DNA of 16,524 nt from NCBI GenBank assembly GCA_009760855.2, contig WPIO01000631.1, forward strand, positions 1 to 16,524. The letters run 5' to 3'. Positions 6,923 through 16,524 of the stretch are shown here, piece by piece. Made by a program: the position numbers and the translations under genes. The stretch comes from Cristatella mucedo (taxonomy: Eukaryota > Bryozoa > Phylactolaemata > Cristatellidae). How positions within the stretch are numbered: position 1 is the first letter of the stretch; each line of letters opens with the position of its first letter. The notes beneath the pieces were generated by a model. It saw only the letters and a program-made list of their open reading frames with translations, had not been told where the DNA came from and did not search any database.

Positions 6923-7951
6923 ATTCATCATCATTTATGTAACTAGACCGACTAGTAACCAAGTTACCATTTACAAAAATTAAGTTCTAATTTGAAAAAA
7001 CTCCATATTCTTAAATTAATATGAGTCTTTAAGTAAAATTTACTTTGCGACAATTGGAGAAACGGGGATCAGTTGTATTGGCAGAACCAGGAAGCTGAGT
7101 GGACTTGATATAATAGACTCATTAGCAACAATTCAAACCAAGAGGCAAAACTTAATAGTACGAACTTGAATGATGAATTGACAAAGGAGAGGCACTCAGG
7201 AGCCGCCATGGTTGCTGGGGCCGCCAGCAAAGATGTCGACAGTTTGGCGGCCACTGGCAGTGGTTTACGAGCTTGTTTGGTATTCCCAGCATTCCATAAT
7301 CTTCCAATTTAGCTTCGTTCATCTCGGTAATAATTTCGTCAATATCAACGAAGTAAGCACCAAGAAAGCAAATTGATTTCTCCAGTGGCGCTTGATCAGA
7401 TCTATTACTGTTATTATAAAAACCTATCCTGCAAGCATTGATATCTTTTAGTCAATTGATGTAGCAGTGTTGAAGCGGATTCCATCCTTTACCACAGCAA
7501 ATAAGGTTGAATATTGGCAACACAAAAAGTCATTGAACATGCAATTGAAGCGTGCCAAATATCCAAAGGTTTCAGTGAGAATGGGAAAAGGGCAAACGAC
7601 TACGGACGAAGTGACTCGTGCCACTGTTCCCTACTTTTATGGATGAGGTCTAACCCTAGCACTTATAAATGTAACGCCTTAGAATCAGTTTCATTTAAAG
7701 TATGCACATGCCTCTTCTGATTGACTGTAAGATCTTTTCAAATGGCTAAGCAAGAAATCATGTTTGACGAATGGTAAGCCGAGGGATTTATGCAATTTAC
7801 TTATGGTAGTTACGCTCGCATCGTAGTCTGTACGATGTCATTCGTCAGACGAGGAAGAGCCTTAATGTTGGGATATTTCTGTGGAGTTTCGACGTTTTTA
7901 TCGTAACCATGATTGATTTAAGAACTAGTTACTTAAACACTGTCTACTTCC
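6923..7951. other. Mostly featureless intergenic DNA
   Basis: Apart from the small frame at 7109-7312 I see no coding signal or matching repeat. A 68-codon open frame at 7514-7720 has no ATG at its start (TTG) and no motif, and I treat it as chance. A 7-base perfect hairpin (CATCGTA/TACGATG) lies near 7820-7838. Confidence 0.55.
7109..7312 (+). CDS. Small open frame with an ideal Kozak start (ATG 7208); function unknown
   Basis: The frame is open from 7109 to TAG 7310-7312. The ATG at 7208 sits in GCCGCCATGG (7202-7211), an exact match to the vertebrate-type Kozak optimum. Translation from it gives 34 residues, MVAGAASKDVDSLAATGSGL and then a more hydrophobic tail. The upstream open part is rich in Asn, Ser and Glu. 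The segment from 7200 to 7260 is noticeably more GC-rich than its surroundings, as exons often are in AT-rich genomes. I recognise no family. It could be a small ORF, the end of an exon, a decayed gene or chance. Confidence 0.2.
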   Translation, partial: YNRLISNNSNQEAKLNSTNLNDELTKERHSGAAMVAGAASKDVDSLAATGSGLRACLVFPAFHNLPI

Positions 7952-7999
7952 TAACGGATGAGAGCACGTCTATGGCTGACATGCTAACTTCATCCGTTA
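7952..7999. repeat. 10-base perfect inverted repeat at the left edge of the duplicated block
   Basis: TAACGGATGA (7952-7961) and TCATCCGTTA (7990-7999) are exact reverse complements around a 28-base loop. It lies just before the point where similarity to the block at 11.45 kb becomes clear. The other block does not keep the palindrome. Confidence 0.7.
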
Positions 8000-9941
8000 T
8001 AGCTTAGAGAGTTTCAGCTAAGCCTTAGATGCCTGGCCCGTTTCGCAAGTATCAATCCAAGCCAATTCATTAAAAATCTTGACTGAGCTACCTGTTTGCT
8101 GAGGCCGATTCTAAGTATGCGATTCAACCAGAAAACCTTGAAATCATCAGCTAAATACCTAAAATTTCAGTACCAGCATGTTCCAAGTTTTCAACGCCAA
8201 ACTGTGCTCTTCTGAACCTTACTGGGCTCCGGATTATTAGACTCTAACTTTAGGCTCTCACGCCAAAAAGGTCGTGGATTTTATTCCTGCAATCCGAGAT
8301 ACTTAATTCTCCACCGAGGCTTGAATACTTCCTTAACTCGGGTTGCGTTATGTAAATACTACCGCTTGATTTGGTAGCATTCGATTTTAATTTTGAAGTG
8401 GTCGTTCGCAGCCACTTTAGTGAATGAAGCATGTACGCTAAACGAGCTGAATTGCACCCTGCGACTCAGAGCGTTTCTGAAGCAGCAACTACAGGAATAT
8501 TCTAAAAAGTCACAGTGTAAAAATAAACCTATTGTTAAATGTAACGAATGGATCGGACTTGTGCTCGAATCTTAAGTTTTGAAACTGGAAACGTAATATG
8601 TCAAACGAGATTGGCTGATATCGTTTAATTTCAAAGCAATTTTCAAAAGACCTTTGTGAATGCCATCAGTAATGTGGCGAGATAGAAGTTACCATTTTCA
8701 CAGTAAAAACGAAACCAATGCATTACTTTCTTAAATATATTTACGCTATTTCATTTTCATAGGATCAGTACCAAAAATTATTGCTTCAAATAATCTTTCA
8801 TTTCCATTGCAAGGTTCACAACCTTTACGGAACCAACTTGTGCAGATTCTATGGTGTTAAAGCAAGGAGACAAAAAGTAAACTTTAAACCACTCGGGTAG
8901 CCGGATACCTTAAAAGCAAAATGTATTCGTACAATTCAAAGGCACCGACAATAGCACAAAAGAAAGTTAAAGGACGCTGCTTTCTGCACCTCTGAATTTA
9001 CGTTACTTGTGCATATGAGTCTCCTAACCGGCCCATCTAAGGCGAACAAATTTGCTTCCGTTAGCAGTTTTTAAAAGTGGTTTAATCCAGTATGACTCAT
9101 AAAGTAGATTTCCTAGAGTGCTATGTGTACCAAATTTGTCATTCGTGAGCCATATGCACAGCAAATACTTTGATACATACTTAGGACTCCGTAAATGCTC
9201 GTACATGAAGGCAGTCCCAGATCGGTGGATAGTCAGTAAACTGGTGGCTAGCCGAAGCCCTGCTTTGTGACTCGATTTTCTACGTAACTTACAGCCGTTT
9301 TACGTTTGAAAATAGGGTGTTCGAAGCTCTGCATTGTGAGTATTTGTTGTGTGCAGGCCAGCGCCTTTATTAGGCATCGAAGACTCGTGGTCAATTCTGC
9401 ACTCTGCAACTTGATTTTTGTAGGAGAATTTCTCAGTTTGACGCCTAGGATACAGGTAGACAATGATTTGCCTTGTGACCTCAAACTCTTTGTAAGGAAG
9501 GAGCCGTTCCTCCTGTGCTAAAAAAGCTGTCCGGTTCGCGTTGAGTTGGGGCGAAATCTCTACATTGCTGCAATGCGATTGGTATATCGTTGTCAATTGT
9601 TAGACTACCTGGAATGTGAGAGTAATAAATCGGAATAGCAGTTAAACTAGTAAAGCAAAAAACATAGCTATGCCAACGGTGACGAGCCCGAAAATTGCTG
9701 GTAAGCATTCGATATATATTGCTGGAAACACATCCAATTTTTTGCACTTAGAATAGTGCAACTACCTTCGTTGTTTGAATCTCGTCTAGTCCTTCTAGCC
9801 ATTTCGTTATCTATACCTGACAGCATTTTATCAAGCACTTAATAGAACCAGCCACTACGTTATCTTCATTGCTTACTGCCAGCTGTACTCGTCCTAATCA
9901 TAGGATACATCCAAATAACTATAACTCATGGCATCAGACTT
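7981..9941 (+). repeat. Diverged direct repeat A, copy 1 (about 1.96 kb, non-coding)
   Basis: Anchors recur in the same order at 11449-13252: TAGAGAGTTTCAGCT (8005/11484), CAACCAGAAAACC (8125/11605), CTAAACG.GCTGA then GGAATATT (8494/12006), CCTTAAAAGCAAAAT.TATTCGTAC (8908/12257), GTTAGCAGTTTTT (9060/12409), ACATAGCTATGCC (9662/13024), and AACTCATG....CAGACT near the end. Offsets drift between about 3310 and 3512, as expected from indels. No reading frame is shared by the copies, so the open frames inside (for example 9300-9596 on the minus strand) look like chance. Confidence 0.75.
9253..9410 (+). repeat. Degenerate ~70-base tandem motif inside repeat A
   Basis: CGAAGCYCTGCNTTGTGA starts at 9253 and again at 9322, 69 bases apart, and the first unit continues to CTACGTAACTTAC. 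In the other copy the motif starts at 12618, 12690 and 12830 (72 and 140 bases apart). The units are weakly conserved. Confidence 0.45.
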
Positions 9942-11448
9942 GCAAACTAAAGTACACATTATAAAACAACTTCAATATAGTCTGTCATTAGTAATTTATT
10001 CTGAGCCGCAGAGGTTTTACTCAAAAAGTTACTCCTCAAAAGCGTCTTTACAGTCTTTGGATAGTAGTATTTAAATTTATTTGGTTCAACAGTTGAGGCA
10101 CTCACCCCGACTAAGGACCGGCTGAAATCGTGGGATCCAATCCCGAGGCATTGGTGTTGGCGCCTGAATAGATATGAAGCTATCATTGGGAGCTATACAA
10201 ATGAAATATAAAAAATGTCAGCTAACTTCGCATAAATCAGAGCGTTCTTATTGACAACCAGATACAATCTACAAGCACATCAAAGGCATTTCATGTCGTG
10301 CCATCAAGTTCATATTAAAATAGAGGATACACTACTCATACATTTATGAACATGCTGCTACAATCTGTTTGAAGGTGCAGTAAGGTAGTTCGAATTTCAA
10401 GTGAAAGCTATTTATCACAGTGTTGCTAAGCAGTTCAAAGTACCAGATTCGTCTACACTGCAGCAGCAAACCTGAGCATGAGGCATTTTTGTGGGTTGCC
10501 GAATTCCTCCGAAAATCGAAGATACAAAAAAAATCATATACTGAAACCGATATGACTAATAATTTACTATAATATTAATCATTAACACAGGAAATACCAT
10601 TTTACAGATTATCCGTTCGATGTTCGACCACAGAGAGTGAGATATTGCATGTAAATGCTTATGTTTTTCAATTGCTATATCGGGGGCCGGCGGCAGCATA
10701 AACTAGGCAGGCACCTTATAGCCTGAATTTTAGTTATGACCTTGCCCATTGGGTACGACTTAGCTATTGTAGTTGAACGGCATTTCTTTTGTTCTGTTGC
10801 TTGACAATGAATGAATAATGAATCGACAAAAAAGGCACGGGAAAAATCCTAATATCTTTCACTGACAGATGAAGTGGGTTTTGGTACGCCTTCGGTAACC
10901 AACGAGTTATTCTCACAAAGGAAAAGATAAAAGCAATCGTGGCTTAGTCTGGAAGGCCATCAACACGTAGCAAGCCTTGAATGATGATCTCGATGAGTAG
11001 CAGGGTATACCGTGGTAAGCACTAGGACAAACGAAGTAAGAGAGAAGTTGAGTAAAAGTAGCAGACGTGATTTCCGCCTGAAAGCTCAAACAACTAATTA
11101 CTAAATTAATAATGATGAGGAATGAATTTTTACTCAATGTTAATTTTCATCAAGTTTTTCAGCCATGATTGTCACTAGCTGCAGCAACACTGTAATCAGC
11201 ACTTAAATACAACAGCTGCTTTTCCTGGTTCCCAGCAAAAACGAACTTTTAATGATGCAGCCAATCCTGGAGAAGGTGGATAGTTTGTAGTTTGGGAAGC
11301 TATTTCGACAATCAGTCCGTATTCTCATAGAGCCAACGAACGCGATTTCTACTGGTTGAAGCCGTCTTCTGAATGAAATTAAAAGGCTATTTTTTACATT
11401 GAATTATTAAGTAGCTTGCTACAAACTGCAAAATATGTGAGGGCGTGC
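9942..11448. other. Spacer between the two A repeats; no gene seen
   Basis: About 1.5 kb with no coding motif and only short chance frames (for example 9959-10186 and 10913-11137, both minus). The one feature I can support is the tRNA-like segment near 10075-10150. A short GC-rich run (GGGGGCCGGCGGC) lies near 10682. Confidence 0.5.
10075..10150 (+). mobile_element. Candidate tRNA-derived SINE head
   Basis: An A-box-like TGGTTCAACAGT (10082-10093, 11 of 12) is followed 51 bases later by a degraded B box GGATCCAATCC (10133-10143, 9 of 11). A T-stem-like GGG/CCC and the word CGACTAAGGACCGGCTGAAA lie between or around them. The A-to-B spacing and the CGAC..GG.C wording resemble the SINE candidate at 5194-5132, so both may be old copies of one family. 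Pol III boxes alone arise by chance, so the call is tentative. Confidence 0.35.
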
Positions 11449-13252
11449 TAATCAATGATATGTTCACTTTATCAGATATGGTATAGAGAGTTTCAGCTGA
11501 GCACAAGCGATGTAGTTAGTTTTGCTGGTGAGACGCCTTGCAGATACTTTGAAATCCTCAAACGAGCCACCTATCTCTCAAGTACTATCGCTAAGCAAGA
11601 AAGGCAACCAGAAAACCTAGTGATATCCAGGCTAGGCTTACTTATAAAATAGCCAAAATTTGAGTATCGGCCTGTTGCATCTTTTTGAGATCAGTCGGTT
11701 GATCTGCTGAAGCTGACTGAGTTCCTACTTACTAGACTGTAACTTTAGTTGGTCCCACCAAAACCTCTTAGATTCGATTCATGCAGGACGAAATTCCTAC
11801 TTTGAAACCAAGGCTGAAATGCTGCCATAAGTAAATTTCCGCTATGAAAATGACATTATTTGATTAAGTAACAATTGATTAACGATTTCTAGCTCACATC
11901 AACTTGGAGCGGATCATTAGACACCTATTCAGCGAATGCAACTTTTACACTAAACGTGCTGACTTGTTCCAGGCGGCTCGGTACATATCTTCTGCAGCTT
12001 ATACCGGAATATTGAAAACAACACAGGGGCAAAAATGATCCATTTGCATTATCTCACGACCGAATCGTACACGTACATTTATTTAGAATTTTGGATTATG
12101 AACATATTATATCAAGCTGGTTAGATTGAAACCGTGCCCATTACCAGTAACTTTCAAATGACTGCTATAATCGCTTTTGGAATGATCCCGTCCTGATCTT
12201 GTTAGCTTGGAGCTAGGCTCCGGAACATTAACAGTGAACTAATTCTGTACGAGTTACCTTAAAAGCAAAATTTATTCGTACGATTGGAAGGTGCTGACCA
12301 TGCCGAACGAAAGAGTAATTTACATTTGCTTTCTGAAGCTCTGACGTTCTGTAACTTTTGTTTTTGAGTCCCATAACCCGCCTAAGAAAGACCAAGGAAT
12401 TTGCTCGTGTTAGCAGTTTTTCAAAGTTGTTTGAGATTGCAGTATTTCAGTCCGTTTTGACTTATAAAGCGCAATTCATACAGCTCTTGCTGTACCGATT
12501 GTAACCTCTGACAGCACTAGGCACAACACCTAAATTGCTACATAGTTAGGACGCAGTAATGGCTCGAACGTTAGGGCAAGCCGAAATCAGGAGAACAGCA
12601 ACTAACTGATAGTTAGACGAAGCTCGGCTTTCTGACTCAACGTTCTACGTAACTCACCTTCATATTTTAGGATTAAAAATACTCTTATGCGAAGCCATGA
12701 TTTGTGAGTAGATATCCTCTGTAAGCCACAGCCAGTACTAAGCCTTAAATACTTGCTTTAAAATCAAAGCTTTATGGCTGGATACTCTATGCGAAGTTTC
12801 GTCAGTTGTAGACTTGAAATGCTGGTGGTCGAAGCTCTGCTTTGCTACTTACAACTCTGTGTAAGCGCCGTAGGTTCTTCACTAGAATGCGGATTTGTTT
12901 CAGTCAAGGTTCAGAGAAATTTAAAAATTGCTACCAAAAGATGTAGATTTTCTCGTCAATGGCTACACACTTTGTAACGTGGGAAGAATAAATCGGAAAT
13001 CCATTCAAAGTACAAGAGCGAAAACATAGCTATGCCGACAGTGACCTACTTGACTATATTTGTTTATTGCTCGTAATAAATCACAGGGCTTATTTCGGAT
13101 TATTAGCACGAAGAATGATAAAACTGCCTTCGTTTGCAGACTTCGGTCTCGGCCTTCCACTGGCTTCGGCATTATCTTGCATAAACTCTAAGCTGTCTTC
13201 GTCTAAATCATAAGATACTTCCAAACAGCACTTAACTCATGCTCTCAGACTA
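11449..13252 (+). repeat. Diverged direct repeat A, copy 2 (about 1.8 kb, non-coding)
   Basis: This is the partner of 7981-9941, with the same orientation and the same order of anchors. It is about 150 bases shorter, mostly in the part between the GGAATATT and CCTTAAAAGC anchors. It lacks the palindrome at the left edge and has a different set of chance open frames (for example 11455-11652 and 12774-12977, both +). Confidence 0.75.
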
Positions 13253-13706
13253 TTAGTTTCTTCGAAAACTGAAAGGCTGTATTCTGCTTGTGGCTATTGA
13301 GTAAGCAGGAGAGAAAATTCCAATATTTTTTATTAGTAGCAAATCCAAAACCAAATATTGTTTTTTGAACAACGTTAAACAGTAATATGAACCTAGATTC
13401 ACCTCAGGCTAGTGTATCCTGTATGGTCCCATTCGCTGATTCTTATTTTGAAGACCTTAAGTGTTCGATGCAAACGGTTACTCTAGCTTTAGATAGCCTA
13501 ATACTGCTGTCAGCCTATTATTTTAGCAGGCTGGTGTAGCAATGTGCATACAAATGTTGGACGATGGAACATAGAGGCAGAAGCACTGTAACTTGCCACG
13601 TACGAAGGACTGTTCTAGTCGGAAACCATGCATTAAAGAACCCACGAGTAGAATGCGGATGTGACTTCGCAGGTTCTGCTTTTTTATGGCTATTGACGTA
13701 TCTATA
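13253..13706. other. No gene seen (454 bases)
   Basis: AT-rich sequence between repeat A copy 2 and repeat B copy 1, with no match that I can find elsewhere in the window and no coding motif. Confidence 0.55.
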
Positions 13707-13985
13707 AGAACTGTGAAGCTCTTCGCTAGGCGTAGAATTTACCTGCCAGGCTCAGAGTAAGGCAGCATCACTAATTACAGGTATGCAAGGAACCGGTGCA
13801 CGCCGGAATATCATTTTATGGGTCATCCTGGTAGAACGAAGATTGAAAGTGCAAACAAATTCTCAAAATTTAAAACGTGGAGTGGAACATTTAACAGCTG
13901 CACAGAGTTATAGACTTCAAGCTTTAGCAACTCCATTCAGCGACTCTCGTACAGCCCGTCTCGCATCAATCGTTTCTACCGAATA
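13707..13985 (+). repeat. Direct repeat B, copy 1
   Basis: It matches 16263 onward at a constant offset of about 2556 bases and roughly 85% identity by eye. Blocks include TAGAATTTACCTGCCAGGCT, CAGGTATGCAAG, CTCAAAATTTAAAACGTG and GAGTTATAGACTTCAAGCTT. A 69-codon frame (13783-13992) is open here, but in the second copy it is broken by stops and small indels, so I do not call a gene. Repeat B is much less diverged than repeat A. Confidence 0.8.
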
Positions 13986-14284
13986 CGTGTAGTGAGCCGT
14001 ATTTTATCAGCTGAATCGTGCATGAAACTTGCAATGTTAGTATTAAGCTAAAGCCCGTATTTGGAGCTAAAAACTTCACTAATTTGGAATCACTTTTATT
14101 GTACACGACCTACTTATTGAAGTTCAGGTAGAATTTAATTCGTGCTCGATTGAATTGGTCTAGCTTCATAACTTGCGGGCAGGTGCTGGTAGGTTTGAAA
14201 AAAGCATTACTTTTAAAAAGAGGAATAGAACGAAACTGTTGTACAGGCTGGCAGAAAATTTCAAGTTTACAGGCTTTTTACCTA
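13986..14284. other. No gene seen (299 bases)
   Basis: AT-rich sequence. An open frame from 14173 runs into the family-3 repeat and is explained by it. Confidence 0.5.
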
Positions 14285-14498
14285 TTTATGCTACTCACTA
14301 TCTAAACTGCTATCCGAACTCTGCTATGCTTCCCGCTTTCTCTTTGTTGCGTGAGACGAAGTCTGTTGGGTACCGAATGCGTACCGAAAGCCGCTTAGGC
14401 TGTGAGTGGGCGATACAAAACTCTCCTGTGTAACACCCACATGGTCTTTATGACTTTGTGGAGTTACTGACGGTGATACATTACATTACATTATTACT
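14285..14498 (+). mobile_element. Family-3 repeat, copy 2
   Basis: It is the partner of 5335-5550. The 3' end again has a short stem (TAAC 14431-14434 with GTTA 14463-14466, and CCACA 14437-14441 with TGTGG 14457-14461) and a tail ATACATTACATTACATTA. The left limit near 14285 is close to that of copy 1, so both may be truncated at a similar point, or the repeat may be a short element of about 210 bases. Translated, part reads ETKSVGYRMRTESRLGCEWA, but no family is recognised. Confidence 0.65.
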
Positions 14499-15149
14499 GT
14501 AATACCTGATTGCCGCATAAGGTATCAGGCGTTCACTGTTCGGCTTATATTGTTCAGTAGCTCCATCAGTTATTATTCAAATATTATTGCACTAAATGAG
14601 ATCCTCACAAACACGTTCTGCTTCTAGGTATTTGATTCTTTGTTTTGAATCAGCCTGCATTTAATTCAATTAGATTCACCAAGGTTTAGAAATTAAGATA
14701 TATATGGCTTAGCGAACGTCTGGACAAGTATACAAGTCAAAATCCTTAACAAATATGCACATTTTTTAACACAAAACGGTAAAGTAATTTTAATCCCACT
14801 TCAGGGTGGAGAATATGGGATCATCGGGTTTATACGATGAATGCCATTATTAAAGACAGATTCGATTGGAGTAATGCTAAGCAAACTATTGTGGTAATCT
14901 AGGTTCGCTCAGCACTGGTCAAGCAAATGGCTGGGAGGTTTGAAATCGTTCCTCAAGAGAAAGCTGGTGCTGCCTTTACAAGTTGCTACCCATTCTACAA
15001 AGTCTTGCTTAGCATGACAGTGATCAGTGGCATGGAATACTCTATCGTAGCAATATGCAAGAAATCGGTCATTAAGGCTAACCTGATCCTGGCGTGAGTA
15101 AAATTCACGTTCAATGACTTAAAAAAAAGGCAAGCGCCTTACACGAGTT
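14499..15149. other. No confident gene; one short open frame at 14927-15097
   Basis: A 56-codon frame starts at ATG 14927 and ends at TGA 15095-15097. Its text has no motif that I know, and its length is unremarkable. The rest has no coding signal. Confidence 0.45.
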
Positions 15150-15215
15150 TTCTGCTGAGCAGTAAAATGTTTAGGAGATTCCGTTCTTTGAGGACGCTAT
15201 ATAAATTAAATATGG
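15150..15215 (+). mobile_element. Possible decayed family-1 3' terminus
   Basis: GCAGTAAAATGT, then AGGAGATTCCGTTCTTTGAGG and CGCTATATAAATTAAATAT follow the order of the family-1 end (GCAGCAAAT, AGAGATTAAGTTTTCTGAGG, CGCTTTAT, AT-rich tail). The left arm of the hairpin is missing, so the structure cannot form. The match is short and imperfect. Confidence 0.35.
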
Positions 15216-15829
15216 TTATCTTCAATTACATAGCCACAGACATGTTGTAGTATCACTAAAGATAACAAGATAGCCCTCTTTGGGTTCCTGGGAAGTAGCT
15301 GTGTCCCGTTGCTAAGAGTTGTACAGATATATTGCTAACGATTAGAAGGTCATTGGTGCGATTGAAATGTGACTCCTGTCACTTGTGGTGACCACGGCAT
15401 CATCCAAAACACGGTTTAGGTCTCGTTGAATTGTACCCGTCCTCCGTGCAAAACTTCTTCCTATTCGGGCTAGCAGACAGAACAATCCTAATTACTACTC
15501 AAGATTTATAACCAGAGCAATAGGAAACCATTAATCGATAGTAGATCTTTCCTTTCATCTTTACACTACTTTAGCCTAAAAATTGCTTCGAATCGATTTC
15601 TTGGAATCGACTACTTTAATGATACGAAAAAGAAGTCGAAGCATCAAGTTAGCTGATTTAAATGGTACAAGTATGTGGGGCTTGACGATAATAATAAAGC
15701 ATTTGACATAGCAACTCCGAAGAGCTTGTCCTCCTTCAAGGCACTTAAAATTTGCTGGAAAAGATGCACGATCGACTTGTGCAATTTATCAGAGCATAGG
15801 ACGTTCGTTGTACCTTAATCGAAGGTTGA
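15216..15829. other. No gene seen (614 bases)
   Basis: AT-rich sequence with stops in all frames. Small chance repeats such as two copies of GAATCGA near 15591-15610 are present. No repeat family is matched. Confidence 0.55.
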
Positions 15830-16190
15830 CTGTTTCCGTGAAAGAAGTGAGCAAGAATAAAAGCACTCTCAACAGTACAAGGAACTTAGTAAAGGTTTTA
15901 TTGTGGACAGCAGCATGGCAGGGCACCTTTGACATAGTGCTTTCATGATTGACGTTTCGTACTGAGAGTGAGTTAATCTGGCCACGATCCGTAGCGTCGT
16001 CACCAATCAGGTTCGCCGGTGGGAGAACAAGTTCTTTGTCAACAGGTGTTCTTTATCTTCCTAAACCTTTTATACCATGAAGCAAAGTTTGAAAAAAATG
16101 AGGGAGCAATCTCTTGGATTCTTCGATCTCTACAGTCGTGAATTTTCAGTTCTCAGTCAAGAAATTGGGCAATAGCAACACAATAAACAA
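15830..16190 (-). mobile_element. Candidate LTR or pol II promoter-terminator segment
   Basis: On the minus strand a good TATA box (TATAAAAGG, 16074-16066) is followed about 165 bases later by AATAAA (15902-15897). Between them lies a segment more GC-rich than its surroundings. The compact TATA-to-poly(A)-signal layout is what an LTR (U3-R-U5) shows. No partner LTR, terminal TG/CA pair or internal protein is visible, so it could equally be a chance pairing or a host promoter. Confidence 0.25.
16066..16074 (-). promoter_or_regulatory. TATA box candidate
   Basis: TATAAAAGG on the minus strand is a strong TATA match. No coding region follows within the next few hundred bases on that strand. Confidence 0.35.
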
Positions 16191-16262
16191 ATAAATTATC
16201 ATTGCAAAGTCATTTACCAAATTAATCTTGGCTTTGGACATAAATCAATGCACAAATCAATG

Positions 16263-16524
16263 AGAACTGTGCAGCTCCTCGCCAAGATTAGAATTTACCT
16301 GCCAGGCTCAGAGCAAGGCAGCATCACCAGTTACAGGTATGCAAGCAACCGGGGCATGCGGGATTATCATTGTAGGGGTCATCCTGGCAGATCGAAGACT
16401 GAAAGTGTAAACTAATACTCAAAATTTAAAACGTGATGTGGTATATTTAACAGCTGCAAAGAGTTATAGACTTCAAGCTTCATGAAATCTATTCAGCGAC
16501 TCTCGTACGGCTCCGTCTCAAATT
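16263..16524 (+). repeat. Direct repeat B, copy 2 (runs off the window)
   Basis: It matches 13707-13975 in register to the last bases of the window, so the full repeat length is unknown. Confidence 0.8.

Noticed and set aside
7514-7720. 68-codon plus-strand frame
   Set aside because: It begins with TTG and not ATG, shows no motif and lies in AT-rich non-coding DNA.
9300-9596. 98-codon minus-strand open frame in repeat A
   Set aside because: No motif, and the duplicate block at 12.6-13.0 kb keeps no matching frame, so it is best read as chance.
12774-12977. 67-codon plus-strand open frame in repeat A copy 2
   Set aside because: The paired region of copy 1 does not keep the frame, and there is no recognisable domain.
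13783-13992. 69-codon open frame in repeat B
   Set aside because: The second copy (from about 16339) has stops and indels in the same frame, so coding constraint is not supported.
14927-15097. 56-codon plus-strand frame
   Set aside because: It is short, has no motif and has no duplicate to test it against.
1-16524. CRISPR array, bacterial operon or phage module
   Set aside because: No regularly spaced short repeats, ribosome-binding sites or prokaryotic gene families are visible, and the retroelements are of animal type.

Overview
The window is eukaryotic and almost certainly animal nuclear DNA, probably from an invertebrate. Every recognisable protein is a decayed retrotransposon fragment of animal type: CR1/L2-like (Jockey-superfamily) reverse transcriptases and a Ty3/gypsy integrase. 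There are no operons, no bacterial-type genes and no intact host gene that I can support. I cannot name the species.

Left third (about 1-6.9 kb): a graveyard of nested, 5'-truncated, frameshifted retroelements. The commonest, 'family 1', is a CR1/L2-like non-LTR element. It occurs as 3'-end scraps at 1-271 (+) and 548-676 (+), an RT scrap at 1801-1992 (+), a minus copy at 2078-2985, a plus copy with a complete 3' end at 2991-3836, an RT-core copy at 5631-6240 (-), a re-joined RT scrap at 5550-5630 (-) and a 3'UTR-only copy at 6662-6922 (-). The copies at 2091-2656 and 2991-3556 form a long inverted repeat with equal 566-base arms. A second non-LTR family lies at 3870-5290 (+) and appears to be interrupted by a tRNA-derived SINE at about 5040-5205 (-). 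Between two family-1 scraps sits the 3' part of a minus-strand Ty3/gypsy element: an integrase relic (1194-1800) with exact D-35-E spacing, followed by a probable LTR (677-1073). A third repeat, 'family 3', ends in a (TACAT)n-like tail and occurs at 5335-5550 and 14285-14498.

Right part (about 6.9-16.5 kb): AT-richer and without recognisable genes. It is not featureless. A stretch of nearly 2 kb (about 7981-9941) recurs in the same order and orientation at 11449-13252, strongly diverged, and carries a degenerate motif repeated at about 70 bases inside it. Another direct repeat (13707-13985) recurs at 16263-16524 and runs off the window. A second tRNA-like promoter lies near 10.08 kb, and an LTR- or promoter-like segment on the minus strand lies at about 15.83-16.19 kb.

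Nothing here looks like a working multi-gene system. The best biological signal is a 3'-terminal RNA hairpin in family 1. Its stem is kept by paired, compensating base changes between two copies, as expected of the structure that a 'stringent-type' LINE reverse transcriptase recognises.
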